A stretch of DNA of 64,000 nt from Rhynchopus sp. YZ270_cl-10. Taxonomy: Eukaryota; Euglenozoa; Diplonemea; Diplonemida; Diplonemidae. Below the pieces are notes generated by a model that did not search any database, had not been told where the DNA came from, and worked only from the letters and a program-made list of their open reading frames with translations. The stretch is from positions 62,001 through 126,000 of the forward strand of contig OZ037868.1 of the NCBI GenBank assembly GCA_964035575.1, given 5' to 3'. The position numbers and the translations under genes were made by a program. Below, piece after piece: positions 46,201-55,775 of the stretch. Numbering within the stretch: the stretch's first letter is position 1; each line of letters begins with the position of its first letter.

Positions 46201-47158
46201 CTGTGTACGTGGTGCTCTTCCGTGGCGACTTCACCCTCCCAGTTTGGCAGTCGTTTCCATCACGCGTGTAGAGCTTCACTTTGAAGTTGTCACTGCTGAG
46301 CGCTTGCGACTGCCCGCCTGAACGCATTTTCACTGAACCAACAGACGCCGGCGGTGGGGTGCCTGGTGGAGGCACTACTGGGGTGCCTGCTGCAATCTCC
46401 CACAGCGGGGTGCGTTTTCCTGCTGCCATATCCACACCGTGCTGTGCTGTCGGCACACCAGAAACGTCGACGAAGGCTTGCAGAAAAGCGTTCTCCTCGT
46501 GGAAAAGGATCCATAGCTCTTCAATGAGCCACTCATCAGATGCCTCAGCCTCTACCCGCATGCCGAGCACATCAGCACCACCGAAGGGACACGACGCAAC
46601 CACGTGAAACGTTCTCCCCTGCCCCGGCGCATGCAGCTCCCCAGCCGTGCATTTATCCCCAGAGCGTGACTCAAAATAAAGCCTAAACGCAGCAGCGCTA
46701 GCAGAGCTCCCCGAGGCTTCGGTGGTGATGTGCGCCTCTAATTCGTGTTGCGGGTAGAAGTCGACCTGTTTGTACTCAGGGTACGACCCGCTCGTTTCAA
46801 CCCAAGCACTACCAGAGCCATGCAGAGCAGGGACCGCCCAATCCGTGAAGGCAGAGGTTTCAGCGACTTCAAGTCGTTTGATATACCACCCATCTGGCCC
46901 AGGAGAGTCGAACCGAACGTATTTCGTATCCGCAAAGTCAAAACTGCAGGTATTAGGGAGGGTCACCTGGCCAGCCAAATCTGAGGGTGTGACGGAGCCA
47001 ATAACGCAGTCTTGGCCTGCATCAGAGTGCAGGGTAACAGGGAAAGTGAGATCCGAGCTTTGCGCTGCAAGCCCACCGGTTGTAATACGGAGACTCCCAG
47101 CCCCGCAGAGCACCCCTTCCGTAAAAGTGAGTAATAACAATGATCTGAGAAATGCCAT
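43259..47158 (-). CDS. Four PLAT-like repeats / PPTPS stalk / seven-TM surface protein
   Basis: Single exon, 1299 residues from ATG at 47158; the frame extends upstream only without ATG, and an acceptor AG sits 12 bases before. After a signal peptide (FLRSLLLLTFTEG) come four related beta-rich repeats at about 20-130, 140-245, 270-385 and 400-520. Each has Cys residues and a DGWYIKRLEV/DGWYVEGLWV-type strand as in PLAT/LH2 domains. Repeats 2 and 4 are weaker. A Pro-Pro-Thr-Pro-Ser stalk spans about 525-790. The membrane domain (about 835-1125) shares MRLAVVAGGC, SDAAGAVVGN, LRMPSVPL, GPGEWV and CGHIKFA with the other members, then a Ser-rich tail. It lacks the helix-4 intron of the discoidin genes. 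PLAT domains usually bind lipid or protein partners; the role here is inferred. Confidence 0.85.
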   Translation of the reverse strand: MAFLRSLLLLTFTEGVLCGAGSLRITTGGLAAQSSDLTFPVTLHSDAGQDCVIGSVTPSDLAGQVTLPNTCSFDFADTKYVRFDSPGPDGWYIKRLEVAETSAFTDWAVPALHGSGSAWVETSGSYPEYKQVDFYPQHELEAHITTEASGSSASAAAFRLYFESRSGDKCTAGELHAPGQGRTFHVVASCPFGGADVLGMRVEAEASDEWLIEELWILFHEENAFLQAFVDVSGVPTAQHGVDMAAGKRTPLWEIAAGTPVVPPPGTPPPASVGSVKMRSGGQSQALSSDNFKVKLYTRDGNDCQTGRVKSPRKSTTYTVDNTCGYSMGELKKIRIQAGGIDGWYVEGLWVYEEINVGGVLDFRWSQWVIPQKNYAFGAWIEEQPWPLSSPDKNMDFYRVEPITLEIHTAYEREDGSTDTFEVTITSTSARTCTTRVTAPPAGAEALYTAHGCDFGPEDVEHVTVRAGNLDGWRVRALYVHSTDKLIQGWVSKSGGSTPGSLVKNGNSVLWGAFQYTTPAPPTQVPPTSSPPTPTPPTLSPPTPSPPTPAPPTMSPPTPSPPTPSPPTPSPPTPSPPTPSPPTPSPPTPSPPTPSPPTPSPPTPSPPTPSPPTQSPPTPSPPTPSPPTPSPPTVSPPTPSPPTPAPPTLSPPTPSPPTPSPPSASPPTPAPSTLPPLTLSPPTPAPLTRVPNTPRPSTASPTAPPTTAPTNAPPTSAPTFAPPTPAPTAPPPTASPPTQTPPTSLPQTEAPSTTLPAPSSSSPSFSPTTPAPAAAPSSSPSSSPAALLDSALGKEKDIFEKSNLADEARIGKTAEVASFAAMGASGAGAAAAMRLAVVAGGCNGEIPRMMNPTGLTIDGSDAAGAVVGNTAIALGFGLLCFLLLKVAQAGGHKVFPRLFDNLDTQGFLRMPSVPLCIFQFLYQGLTLSGMTLVLHPAAGWHLFLGLIVIMSCIAIPCILIRVVRKNVPAMGVYAKAVNRHWLLTHFIGPGEWVNTTQDSMWVQRYATVLRTYKQERVWYVGVDFAASFALSAIQSVVADSNKGCGHIKFAGALVFLALLALEVTFWQHARSRDGAADITALSMQSGALMCMAVGYYYDDPEYWTFTAASVLFLVAVGVLMLKVVADILTELYILVTQRRTNLQDDILSQRQAKLISETSLSECTEHLTLDIDGPTPAATTPLLEPRSGHGRGGLQAEFSVEGGSFSNACVLSPCVSEGNVNVLGRGSRRSFRSSVVSPTPSDVQMMELTANAGVTTPQSAGERNDSFNNLMVGLMELRGQRPVSPSRRRALTASSVKKV
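44935..45605 (-). repeat. Coding repeat of the PPTPS stalk
   Basis: 15-bp units encoding Pro-Pro-Thr-Pro-Ser/Ala with variants (Val, Leu, Met, Gln), most regular at 45180-45600. The unit length differs from the 12-bp PTA stalks, so this stalk expanded independently. Confidence 0.85.
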
Positions 47159-47170
47159 TGTGTTTGACAC

Positions 47171-47172
47171 CT
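47171..47172 (-). promoter_or_regulatory. Putative splice acceptor before the PLAT-type gene
   Basis: The minus strand reads CCCTCCCCTCCCGTTCCC, then ATATATATTTTTTTCCAG and a 12-nt leader before ATG at 47158. This is the clearest acceptor in the window. Confidence 0.55.
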
Positions 47173-47451
47173 GGAAAAAAATATATATTTGGTGGGAACG
47201 GGAGGGGAGGGGAGGTGAATCGCGCTTTGGTGACTCACTTCAAACCGCCTTTTGGTTGCCCCCACAGCCTTGGGGGGTGAATCAAAGTTGACTTCAAATA
47301 CAAAACCCTCTCAGTACACCTTTGGTACAAATAACCGGCTGTACCGGGGTGGACACCCAACCATGCAGTTTTACATTCATTTCGCGGTTTACATCTGACT
47401 CCTCTTAATCATAACCCGGGGGAGTGAATGGAAGAAGTGAAAGGGGAGAGG

Positions 47452-48395
47452 GGTGGCATCAAAACAAAAAACGCGGACAATGTCCGCGTTTTTGGGGAAT
47501 TTCAGACCCCCCCCCTCCCCCCCCCAAAACGCGGACATTTTTTGTTTTTTTTTCCCCTATTTTTTGCTGGTTTTTGGGTGACGGGGTGCAAATTCGTGAC
47601 CCAAAACACAGTTTTTTGGCATTTCCGGAATCCGTCCAGAAAGTGGTGGGGTCAATCTCGAAAATTGGACAATTTTTTGACCACTTAAATTTTTGAAAAT
47701 ATGAGCCCGGTCACTAATACGTGGGGCCCATTTTCGGCCAAAACATGCTGCTGAAAAAAAATTTCAGGTGAAAATTTTTCAGCCCCAAAACATGCCGCGA
47801 TTGGCATTTCCGGGATCTGTCCGCGCTGTGGTGGGGTCAATTTGCCGAAATGGCCAAGTTCTTGGTTTTGGTCAAAATGAGTGTAAGGTAAAGGGGCCAA
47901 GGTAAATCCCACAACCCAGATTTTCTCTCTCTGATGCTGAAACCATGAAAATGTGCAAAAACACCGGCATTTGCATTTCCCGAATCCGTCCGTTCTGTGG
48001 TGGGGTCAATTTGCCAAAATGGACAAGTTCTTGATTTTGGTCAAAACCCGTCAGTGTTTGCCTGTAGAAGCACATGGTAGCAGGGGTTTAAGGGCCCCCA
48101 TTCGTGTACATTTTGCAAAAAAACGCGGGCATCTTGTATTTTTTATTTTGCCCGAAAACACCGACATTTGCATTTCCTGAATCCGCCGGTTCTGTGGTGG
48201 GGTCAATTTGCCGAAATGGACGAGTTTTTATAAATTTTGGTCAAAATCGTGTACAACCCCAGTGAAGAAAAAAATTTTCGAGGAAAAAAAAACCCCAAAA
48301 TGTCCGCGTTTTCTGGAATTTCAGACCCCCCCCCCTCCCCCCCCAAAAACGCGGACATTGTCCGCGTTTTTTGTTTTGATGCCACCCCAGAGAGA
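47452..48395. mobile_element. Long-TIR element with four internal about 180-bp tandem units
   Basis: About 940 bp. Termini of roughly 90-100 bp are near-perfect inverted repeats (GGTGGCATCAAAAC, ACGCGGACAATGTCCGCG). The interior repeats a unit containing CATTTCC, ATCCGTCC and GTGGTGGGGTCAAT four times (near 47619, 47799, 47967, 48165). A matching fragment lies at 55383-55530. Non-coding. Confidence 0.75.
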
Positions 48396-51300
48396 AGTCG
48401 TTTTTTCTTTTTTTTGCATTGTTTTTTTTATTTGTATAACCCAAATTTGTGAGGGAGCGGGGTAGAGCAGAAGTGAGGAGAAAAGAAGAAAAAAATCCGG
48501 AATGAACGTAAACCATAACGCATCTGGGGAGTCGGAAAGAAGAAAAAAAAAAGAAAACGAGCGGATTTATATGTGTGAAGGAGACGCACGAAAGAGAGCA
48601 CATATACTGCCCGAATGAACATATCACAATGGATTCCTAAAAAGCCACCTGATCTTTTTGACATTTTTTTGGCAGAGTTTGGTGGAGTAGAGGGGGGGGG
48701 GTTTTACATACCACCCACAGCTTCACCCGAACACTAAACACTACCAAATTTCAGGAAAAAAATCGGATGAAAATAATAAGACAAAATCTGTTTTAATATA
48801 AACGTCATCGAAGACACCGAAGCAAAAGGAGGAGGAGGTTCGTTGTGTCTTTCTTTTTTTTCTTTTCCTTCAAAGTTTTGAACAAAAATATGATACCGTT
48901 AAGTCCGATCGAAGGCACAACGTGGTTCCTAGAGCCTGTCCAACAGAGCCTTAGACCCTGGTTCAGTTCTTCTAGGCACGCTGAGCCCAGAATGAGCTAG
49001 GTGGTACATAATGTAAAAACTTTGAAAAAATCTGGAATGGAAAACATTGCGAACGAAAAAGAAAAATGCTCTTCCTTCACACAGAAGGGCAACCGAAGGT
49101 TACGAGTTGCCACAAACCTGCGGAAGAAGAATCAAAATTTGAAAAAATAAAAATAAAAAAAAGAGACAAAAGAGAACCTGGAAAGAGCTATGAGCACAAT
49201 CTATATGAAGAAAGGAAAAATACGTTTTTTTTTTTTTTGAAAACTTGGTTGTATTAGTGTAGCCACCCTAGAGTGTGCTCCACTATACGTTTTTTAATTT
49301 TTTTGCAAACCAAACAAGAAACCTTGTATGTGGGGCCCTGGATATTGAAAAATGTCTTTGCTGGCTTTCCTTTGATTGTTAACTTGCGTGTGACTGTATC
49401 ACTACACTTTTTTAACGTAGGAAAGGAGCCTGTGTGTGGTGGGGTAGGAAAGAGAGAGAGAGAAGAAAATACCCAGAGCTTCCAAGTTGTGAAAACTTGA
49501 AAAATTAGCAAAAAAAATAAATTTGTGAAAATGCGCCGTGACAATTGGGCAAGAGTTGAAATGGAAATAGCCTCTCACCTCACATGAAGTGAAGTGGATA
49601 AATGTGCTCTCAGTGGTGGCCATAAACTTCCATACCTTTCTTTGGCGCGAAACCAGCTATTTTGAAAAGTCCGCAAAAGGTGTATGTTTTGGTCTCGGCC
49701 ACACCAACCCGAGGAAAAAAAAGTTGACTTGAAATACAAAATCCCTCTCGTGACAGTGTACCTTGGTACAATGACCGGCTGTACCGGGGGTGGACACCCA
49801 ACCATACAAACCTACATCCATTTCGTGGTTTACATCTGGAAAAAAAAAAACAACAATAGGCTAGGCTAGGCTGCTGGCAATGTTCGAATGAAAACGTTGC
49901 TAACGTCCACAACACTGCTGACTAGAGTACATATCTCGAGCTTTTTTGAGCATAAAATACAAATATCCAAGAATCTGACTTCAGCACCCCATATAGACCA
50001 AAATGAAAAGAAAAACGTAAAAGATGGCACCTCCAGATGATCTTTCAGAAGACTAAAGGGGGTGTCGCTTGTCGCCCTGTTTTTTTCTTTCTTTCTTTGA
50101 AAACTTGGTTGTATTAGTGTAGCAACCCTAGAGTGTGCTCCACTATACTCTTTCTTTTTTACTTCACTGGACGAATTGATTGTACTGTGGTTGGGAAAAA
50201 AACAAAAGGGGACGGCAAAGGCCGAGGAGGTGACTCCCGTTTCTATTTTCAAATTGTCCAAAAAAAAATTCGTTAGTACGAACCGCAGCCCCTCATCCTG
50301 AATAATGAGCGCGCAGCAACATGCAACAGCGGAACCACCCTTCAGGAAGGGAGTTCGTGCTGTGAGTAGCCACAACCCCCATTTCTTCATTTTACTCTTG
50401 GCCAAATCCTAAAAGAGTGAAAAAAATGTGGATGTGATCTTTCGCATTCTATCACATTCTAAAAAAGCAAAAATTAGAGGGTTGGACGAACTGTGCTTAC
50501 CTCAGTCATCTGTTCATTTGAATGCTGTACATCCATAAGTCTAACGTGCTTGGTGCAGACGAAAAACAGCAGTCCAAAGCAAACATTTGAATAGCAATCA
50601 TACACAAAACCAGAGGGTGCCGGCATCAAGGCGGGGTCTGAGGAGTACAAAGGGAAAAGTCAAACATAAATCAAGACTATTTCCTAACTCCGGGAAAACC
50701 GGATTTTTCTTCAAAAACGTGTTATGTGGGGGGTGATTTGGGGTCTTTTTTTTTAGGAGAATTTACTAGGGTTGGATTGCGCATAAATTCACAAAAAGAC
50801 CTCAGATCACCCATTCTATCTTTTTCTTTTCTGGAAAAAGATTGGTGGAAAATCCCAAAACAGAGCCACTCAGGTGCATTTACGGGCCAAACGCGACGCG
50901 TGGTGGGGTACTTTTGGTACTGCATGCACAGGTGCAGACAGGCGTTTCAAGGGATAATACAACAACGGATAACGACCTCTACCCTCACTGTAGTGGGAAG
51001 CTTAGTAGGGTCATTTCGGAGAAATGGACAAGTTCCGGCATGGACGCGTTCTCGAGTGATACGCATTTGGTCATTACCGCCCAGTTGCACAAGGTTAAAT
51101 GTACTATGATTCTCGGCCCACTTTAACGTGAACCGCCCCCCTCAAAATTCAAAAAGGAGGTCCCAAACCCGGACGCGCCACGCGCGCTCCGAACCTTTTG
51201 CAACTTTTGGTCGAATTGTATTTTTGCTGTCAAATACAAAGGGATGTTTTTCCGTGAGGGCATATCTTCTAATTGGAGAAAAACAAAAAAACTGGAAAAA

Positions 51301-52320
51301 AGTGCAAAAAACAAAAAAAAAAGTGAATTTGATGAACAGAACAAACAAGGGCAAGCAGGGTACAAATTCTGCTGATTCTGGGATAGGGGGTGGGATGTGA
51401 GGTGCATGATATTATGAAATTCGAGGGTACGGGGCAACCCCTAGCGGGTATTGTCCAGTTGTGTATACCGTAGTAGACCATGTCCGTACTAAACGTATGG
51501 CTCCGACAACGGTCTGCTACAGATCATGAAAGCAGGTGGTGGGCAATCCGTTCTTACGGAACGTGCCCCAAGTGTATGTGTGTGGTCAAAAAAATTTGAA
51601 GAAAAATGTATGTGTATGTCCCCGTATGACTCCATAGAAGGGAACACAATACATCTGACTCAAGGTTTGATCGCTAAATAGTTGGGCAGTGTGTGTTGAA
51701 AAGAAAAGGTTGGTGGAAAACCAAATAACCACGTGACTTCTGTTATAATAACGTCTTGTGGTGTTTTTTGGTGTTTTTTAGTGACATAAAAGAAGGGGGG
51801 TGTGGATGATGTGCGTAACGTAAGGTCGCTGACACATCAAAAAGAGAAAAAAGAGAAAAAAAAAAGGAAGAAGGAAAGAAACGAAAAGTAGTGCAAACCT
51901 GGAACAGCAAGGCACTGTGAAAAAAAAATAAAATTTTGTTGAAAAGGATCGCATTGAAAAATATCAAAAGAAATATCCAGTAAAAAACAGACCCCTTCGA
52001 ACAAAAGGGGTGTGCGTTTTTTTAGGGTTTGGCAGTGGCATGTGTGTCTTTCTTATTGTGTTTGATGAATTGTTGGAGTAGTGTAGTTGCCTCGGTTGTG
52101 TTGCCACAGTTGTGCAAATCTCCACTGTCCTTTTCTTTTTTTGAAAATTTGTCTTGTATCGATGTAGACACTCACAGAGGATGAGATCCACTCTATTTGC
52201 TTTTCCTGGTGTTGACAATCACCTACCGAGGTAGGGTCGGTACCGCAATGTTGCTCGATACGCTTGTGCACCTGAAAGGATATACGACACAACTCATCCA
52301 TAACTCAAGAAAGTAGCTTT

Positions 52321-52431
52321 TTTGAAAACTTTTTTTTTACCATTCCTTTAGGGAACGGAGCTGCAAAACGGTCCTGGAAGCTCCAAGAAAATGGAGTTGA
52401 CGGGCTGACTAGGAAGTTGCCTTCCTAAATG
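52321..52431 (+). repeat. Repeat family E, copy 1 of 2
   Basis: TTGAAAACTTTTTTT, ACCATTCC, then GGGAACGGAGC, CGGTCCTGGAAGCTCCAAG and AGGAAGTTGCCTTCCTAA. Two internal hairpins (CTTGGAGC arms and GGAAG/CTTCC) are visible. The second copy is 53981-54090, same orientation. Confidence 0.7.
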
Positions 52432-54822
52432 TGTATACAACAAAAGCTTTTTTTTCCCCATTTCTGTTCAGTGCAACGCGGAAGAACGACAGCTAAGAAA
52501 ACTTCACTCAGAAAAGTATTTATTCTGAGTGAATGCAAAATTTTGCTTTACTTTGGTCCCCGATGTTTTGGGGTCCAAAAATGTACCACCCTTGGCAGGT
52601 TGTTGAAAAATAGTTTTGGTCCAGGTTTTGAGTGCGGTTGACTGTAAGATGGAAATATTATAGATTTTTTTTTTGGAATATTTTTTTTTGATAAAATTGG
52701 ACCAAACGTTGTCCCCAAAAAAAACCATGGTATGTTACAAACGTGTAGAAGTATCAGAACAGTATTGCCCACTTACCCGATTATACTATGCACTGTCTTC
52801 TTGCATTTGACAGAACCATTTGACGCTAAAACAAAGAGAAAAGTTTATAAGATGATCCCACGCCTCTCGTGCTTACTCACCTTCATCACATTTCAAACAA
52901 AACAATGTACACTAAACACGAAAACACCCGTAAGGCAAGGATGCAGTAGAACGTACACACATCACTTCATCCCTGAAGAGTGTGGCATTAGGACTTTTTT
53001 TGTCCTTTCTTTTACCTTTCCCTCCCAAAAATATGTCATTCAGTTCGCGCTTATGGATGGCTGTGAATTGGTCCCGCCCCATTCTTTCTTGGACGGGATT
53101 TTTTTGTATCGCATTGCCATTACCTGCAAGAAAGAAAACCCCTCTTGAGAAGCGATGCATCATTAAAACTAAAAAAATTGACTTTACAAAAGCCCACTTA
53201 TGACAGTGTACCTTGGTACATGACTTGGTGTACCGAACCAAAGAATGCAAAGTTTGAATATGCACGTTCTTTGTGAATATAGTCAAAAAAGGCCGTTCTC
53301 AATAATAAAATAGAAAACGTCAAAAGAAAACATACTGAGTCCGTGAGGCTCAGATGGTACCGTACATGGTGAACATCAATGGCAATCAAAATGCCATGGC
53401 ATCTGTACTGAGCACATTGCAACCCAAATGTGAGACTTTAGCCTTACTATTCGGTCGCTGTTTGATGCTCCAGACGCCATAGGCACAGACACCATCCTAG
53501 TGTTTTGTGTTTGCTATCCAAGGAAAGCTATTGCATAGGGTAGAGGTACCCCCACGGTGAAGGAAATGACTTGGCTGGTTTTATTTGTGGTTTTACCCTT
53601 GGCTTACACGATTCTGACGGCATACCAATGCAAACGGCGAGTCGCAGAAAGCCAACAGTGAAACCACGAAGTAAGAACACCAAGTCAGGTCATTTGCTTC
53701 GCCATGGTGCTCTGAGGACAAAAATACAGAATAGTCAGGGCGTGGCGGGAGGGGGGGAAAGAAAATATACGGCACACTTCATCTTCGTGAAGTGGCAGGG
53801 CATGTGTTAGTACCCTTTTTGGTCTGACCCCTTTCCATGTAACTGTGGGGTACTTTGTATTTTTCGCACGAAGAGAGAGCACAAATAAAAATAGAAAAAA
53901 GAGAGGGAAAAAAATAAAAATGAGAGGAACCGGATACTGGCGGGGGAACGGTGTGGGGGAGATTTTTTTTTTTTTTTTGATTTGAAAACTTTTTTTACCA
54001 TTCCTATTAGGGAACGGAGCACTGCACGGTCCTGGAAGCTCCAAGAAAATGGAGTCGGCGGGCTTAATAGGAAGTTGCCTTCCTAAGTGTGCAAAAAAGG
54101 GGTCACCTATATCATTGAAATACCATTGATTACCAATGGTACACTCCAATATTGTTGCCCCCCCCCCCCCCCTTGATTTTTTATTTCTTCAACAAACAAT
54201 AATTGGGTTTGAGAATGCTTTGGTATGGCTGGTCTTAAGATCATCTCGATTGCCAATCTTTGAAATTTTATTTTTTTTGAGGCGAAATGGAAGCCTTTTT
54301 CCTCCGGACTGCACTTTATATGCAAAAGGAGGAACAAAATGACTTTCGTTCATTAACATTGCGCCGAAGCGTTCAATACCGCCACCCCTGTTCGTAGAAA
54401 GGACGAGCGAACAAAGAGACAGGAGTGAAGGAAAGACACAATCTTCACAACGAAAAAAGAGAAAAAAAAATCGCAAAAACGCGAGATTGGATCCGGGTGG
54501 TGGGCGGGCAGGGGAGGTGAGACCAGGGTCACAAGTGGTATGACCAAGGCCGTTATTTCAAATGAAAAGAGAAGTTGACAGTGCGGAATAAAATGATAAG
54601 ATAACAAAAAGGAAAAAAAACGATTTTTTTTTTTTGTAAGATTCATAGATTCAGATGCCTTAATTCAAAGGGAAGAGAGGGGGGTGGGAAACATAACTCC
54701 TTGTTGCCTTCTAAGGACATATTTCTTTGCAAAAATCAAAAAAAAAAAATGTGGCAGAGGAAAAGAAGATTTCACTGCCGAATCGGGAGACAAGAAATAC
54801 GACATTTTTGAAATAAAAAAAG

Positions 54823-55266
54823 AACAAGTAATTGCTATCGGAAAAAAAACGGGGTGTGATGTGGAACTCCATCCTGTAGAAATAATCTACAATACGCCCA
54901 GCATTCTGCTCTTCTGCAGGTATGCTAACGCTCTTCGTAAGCTGCCAGACCCACTGGGACGCCAGCATCTGAAACGTTCAAGAAGGGGGGCTGTCCTCTT
55001 CGTCCAGCACCATCTGATCGATAGCGTTGTTGGACGTCGGCTCGGCAGGCTCGGCGTGTTCCAGCTCGTTTTTGTCCACAGGCTCCCCACATTGTCGTCG
55101 TCGTTGGAGCAGTGCGGAAGGAACACAGAATGCACAGACTACAACACATCGATCACACCAGGCGCATCAGCACCTCCAGCAAATCGCCAGGATGCTACGG
55201 TGGTTTCGAAAATCGCGCGGAGTTTTCCACATCACACCCGTTTTTCCTTAGCAATTACTTGTCCTT
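54823..55266. mobile_element. Inverted-repeat element carrying coding-like cargo
   Basis: About 44-bp inverted termini (AACAAGTAATTGCTATCG left, complement right; further in, GGGTGTGATGTGGAA) enclose about 350 bp that are much less A/T-tract-rich than their surroundings. On minus, one frame reads ELEHAEPAEPTSNN, AIDQMVLDEEDSPPS then stop, and another reads ASWRFAGGADAPGVIDVL then stop. Two relatives (19615-19710, 36679-36738) are almost only termini. Cargo source unknown. Confidence 0.5.
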
Positions 55267-55382
55267 GTTGTTACTGTTGTTTTCAACCACCTTCCTTCAA
55301 CCCTTGTAGGGATCAGTTGTAATTTTTTTCGCGAAAACATGAAATTATACATTTCAAGAGAACAAATTAAAAAGGGTCCTTA

Positions 55383-55530
55383 TTTGCATTTTTTGGGCTC
55401 CGCCCGTGCAGTGGTGGGGTCAATCTCGAAAATTGGACAATTTTTTGACCACTTAAATTTTGAGAAATATGAGCCCGGTTGCTTATACGTGGGGCCCATT
55501 TTTGGCCAAAATTTTCCTCAAAATCTGGTT
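55383..55530 (+). repeat. Fragment of the 47452-48395 repeat unit
   Basis: Closely matches about 47624-47760 (GTGGTGGGGTCAATCTCG, ATGAGCCCGGT, ACGTGGGGCCCATTTT) without the long termini. Confidence 0.65.
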
Positions 55531-55775
55531 TTGTAAAATTGACCCTTTCCCCCCCCCCACATCGATTTCAATACTATACCTTACTTCACTACGGTTACCC
55601 TTACAGGGGGGGTGAAGGAAGGTAAGTTGAAAAAAAAATCACACGGAAAGAAAAACTGAGATAAATAATGCCTGAGGACAAAAGAAATTGGAAAGATGAA
55701 CCTGCTTTGGTCACATATGACTCTCTTTTTTCCAAAAAAAATTTTTGCATCAAACACACTTCTCCCACTCCACCC

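Larger units (their letters stand above)
47173..55775. other. Intergenic, transposon-rich
   Basis: No gene recognised. Contains a long-TIR element (47452-48395), hairpin repeats of families A (52843), C (47287, 49722, 53176), D (49238, 50096, 52142), E (52321, 53981) and F (52060), an inverted-repeat element with cargo (54823-55266) and a repeat fragment at 55383-55530. ORFs of 90-130 codons at 50726-51126 show no domain I recognise. Confidence 0.5.

Noticed and set aside
54684-55322. 212-codon plus-strand ORF
   Set aside because: It runs through A-rich flanks and both inverted ends of a small element; composition and context do not support a gene.
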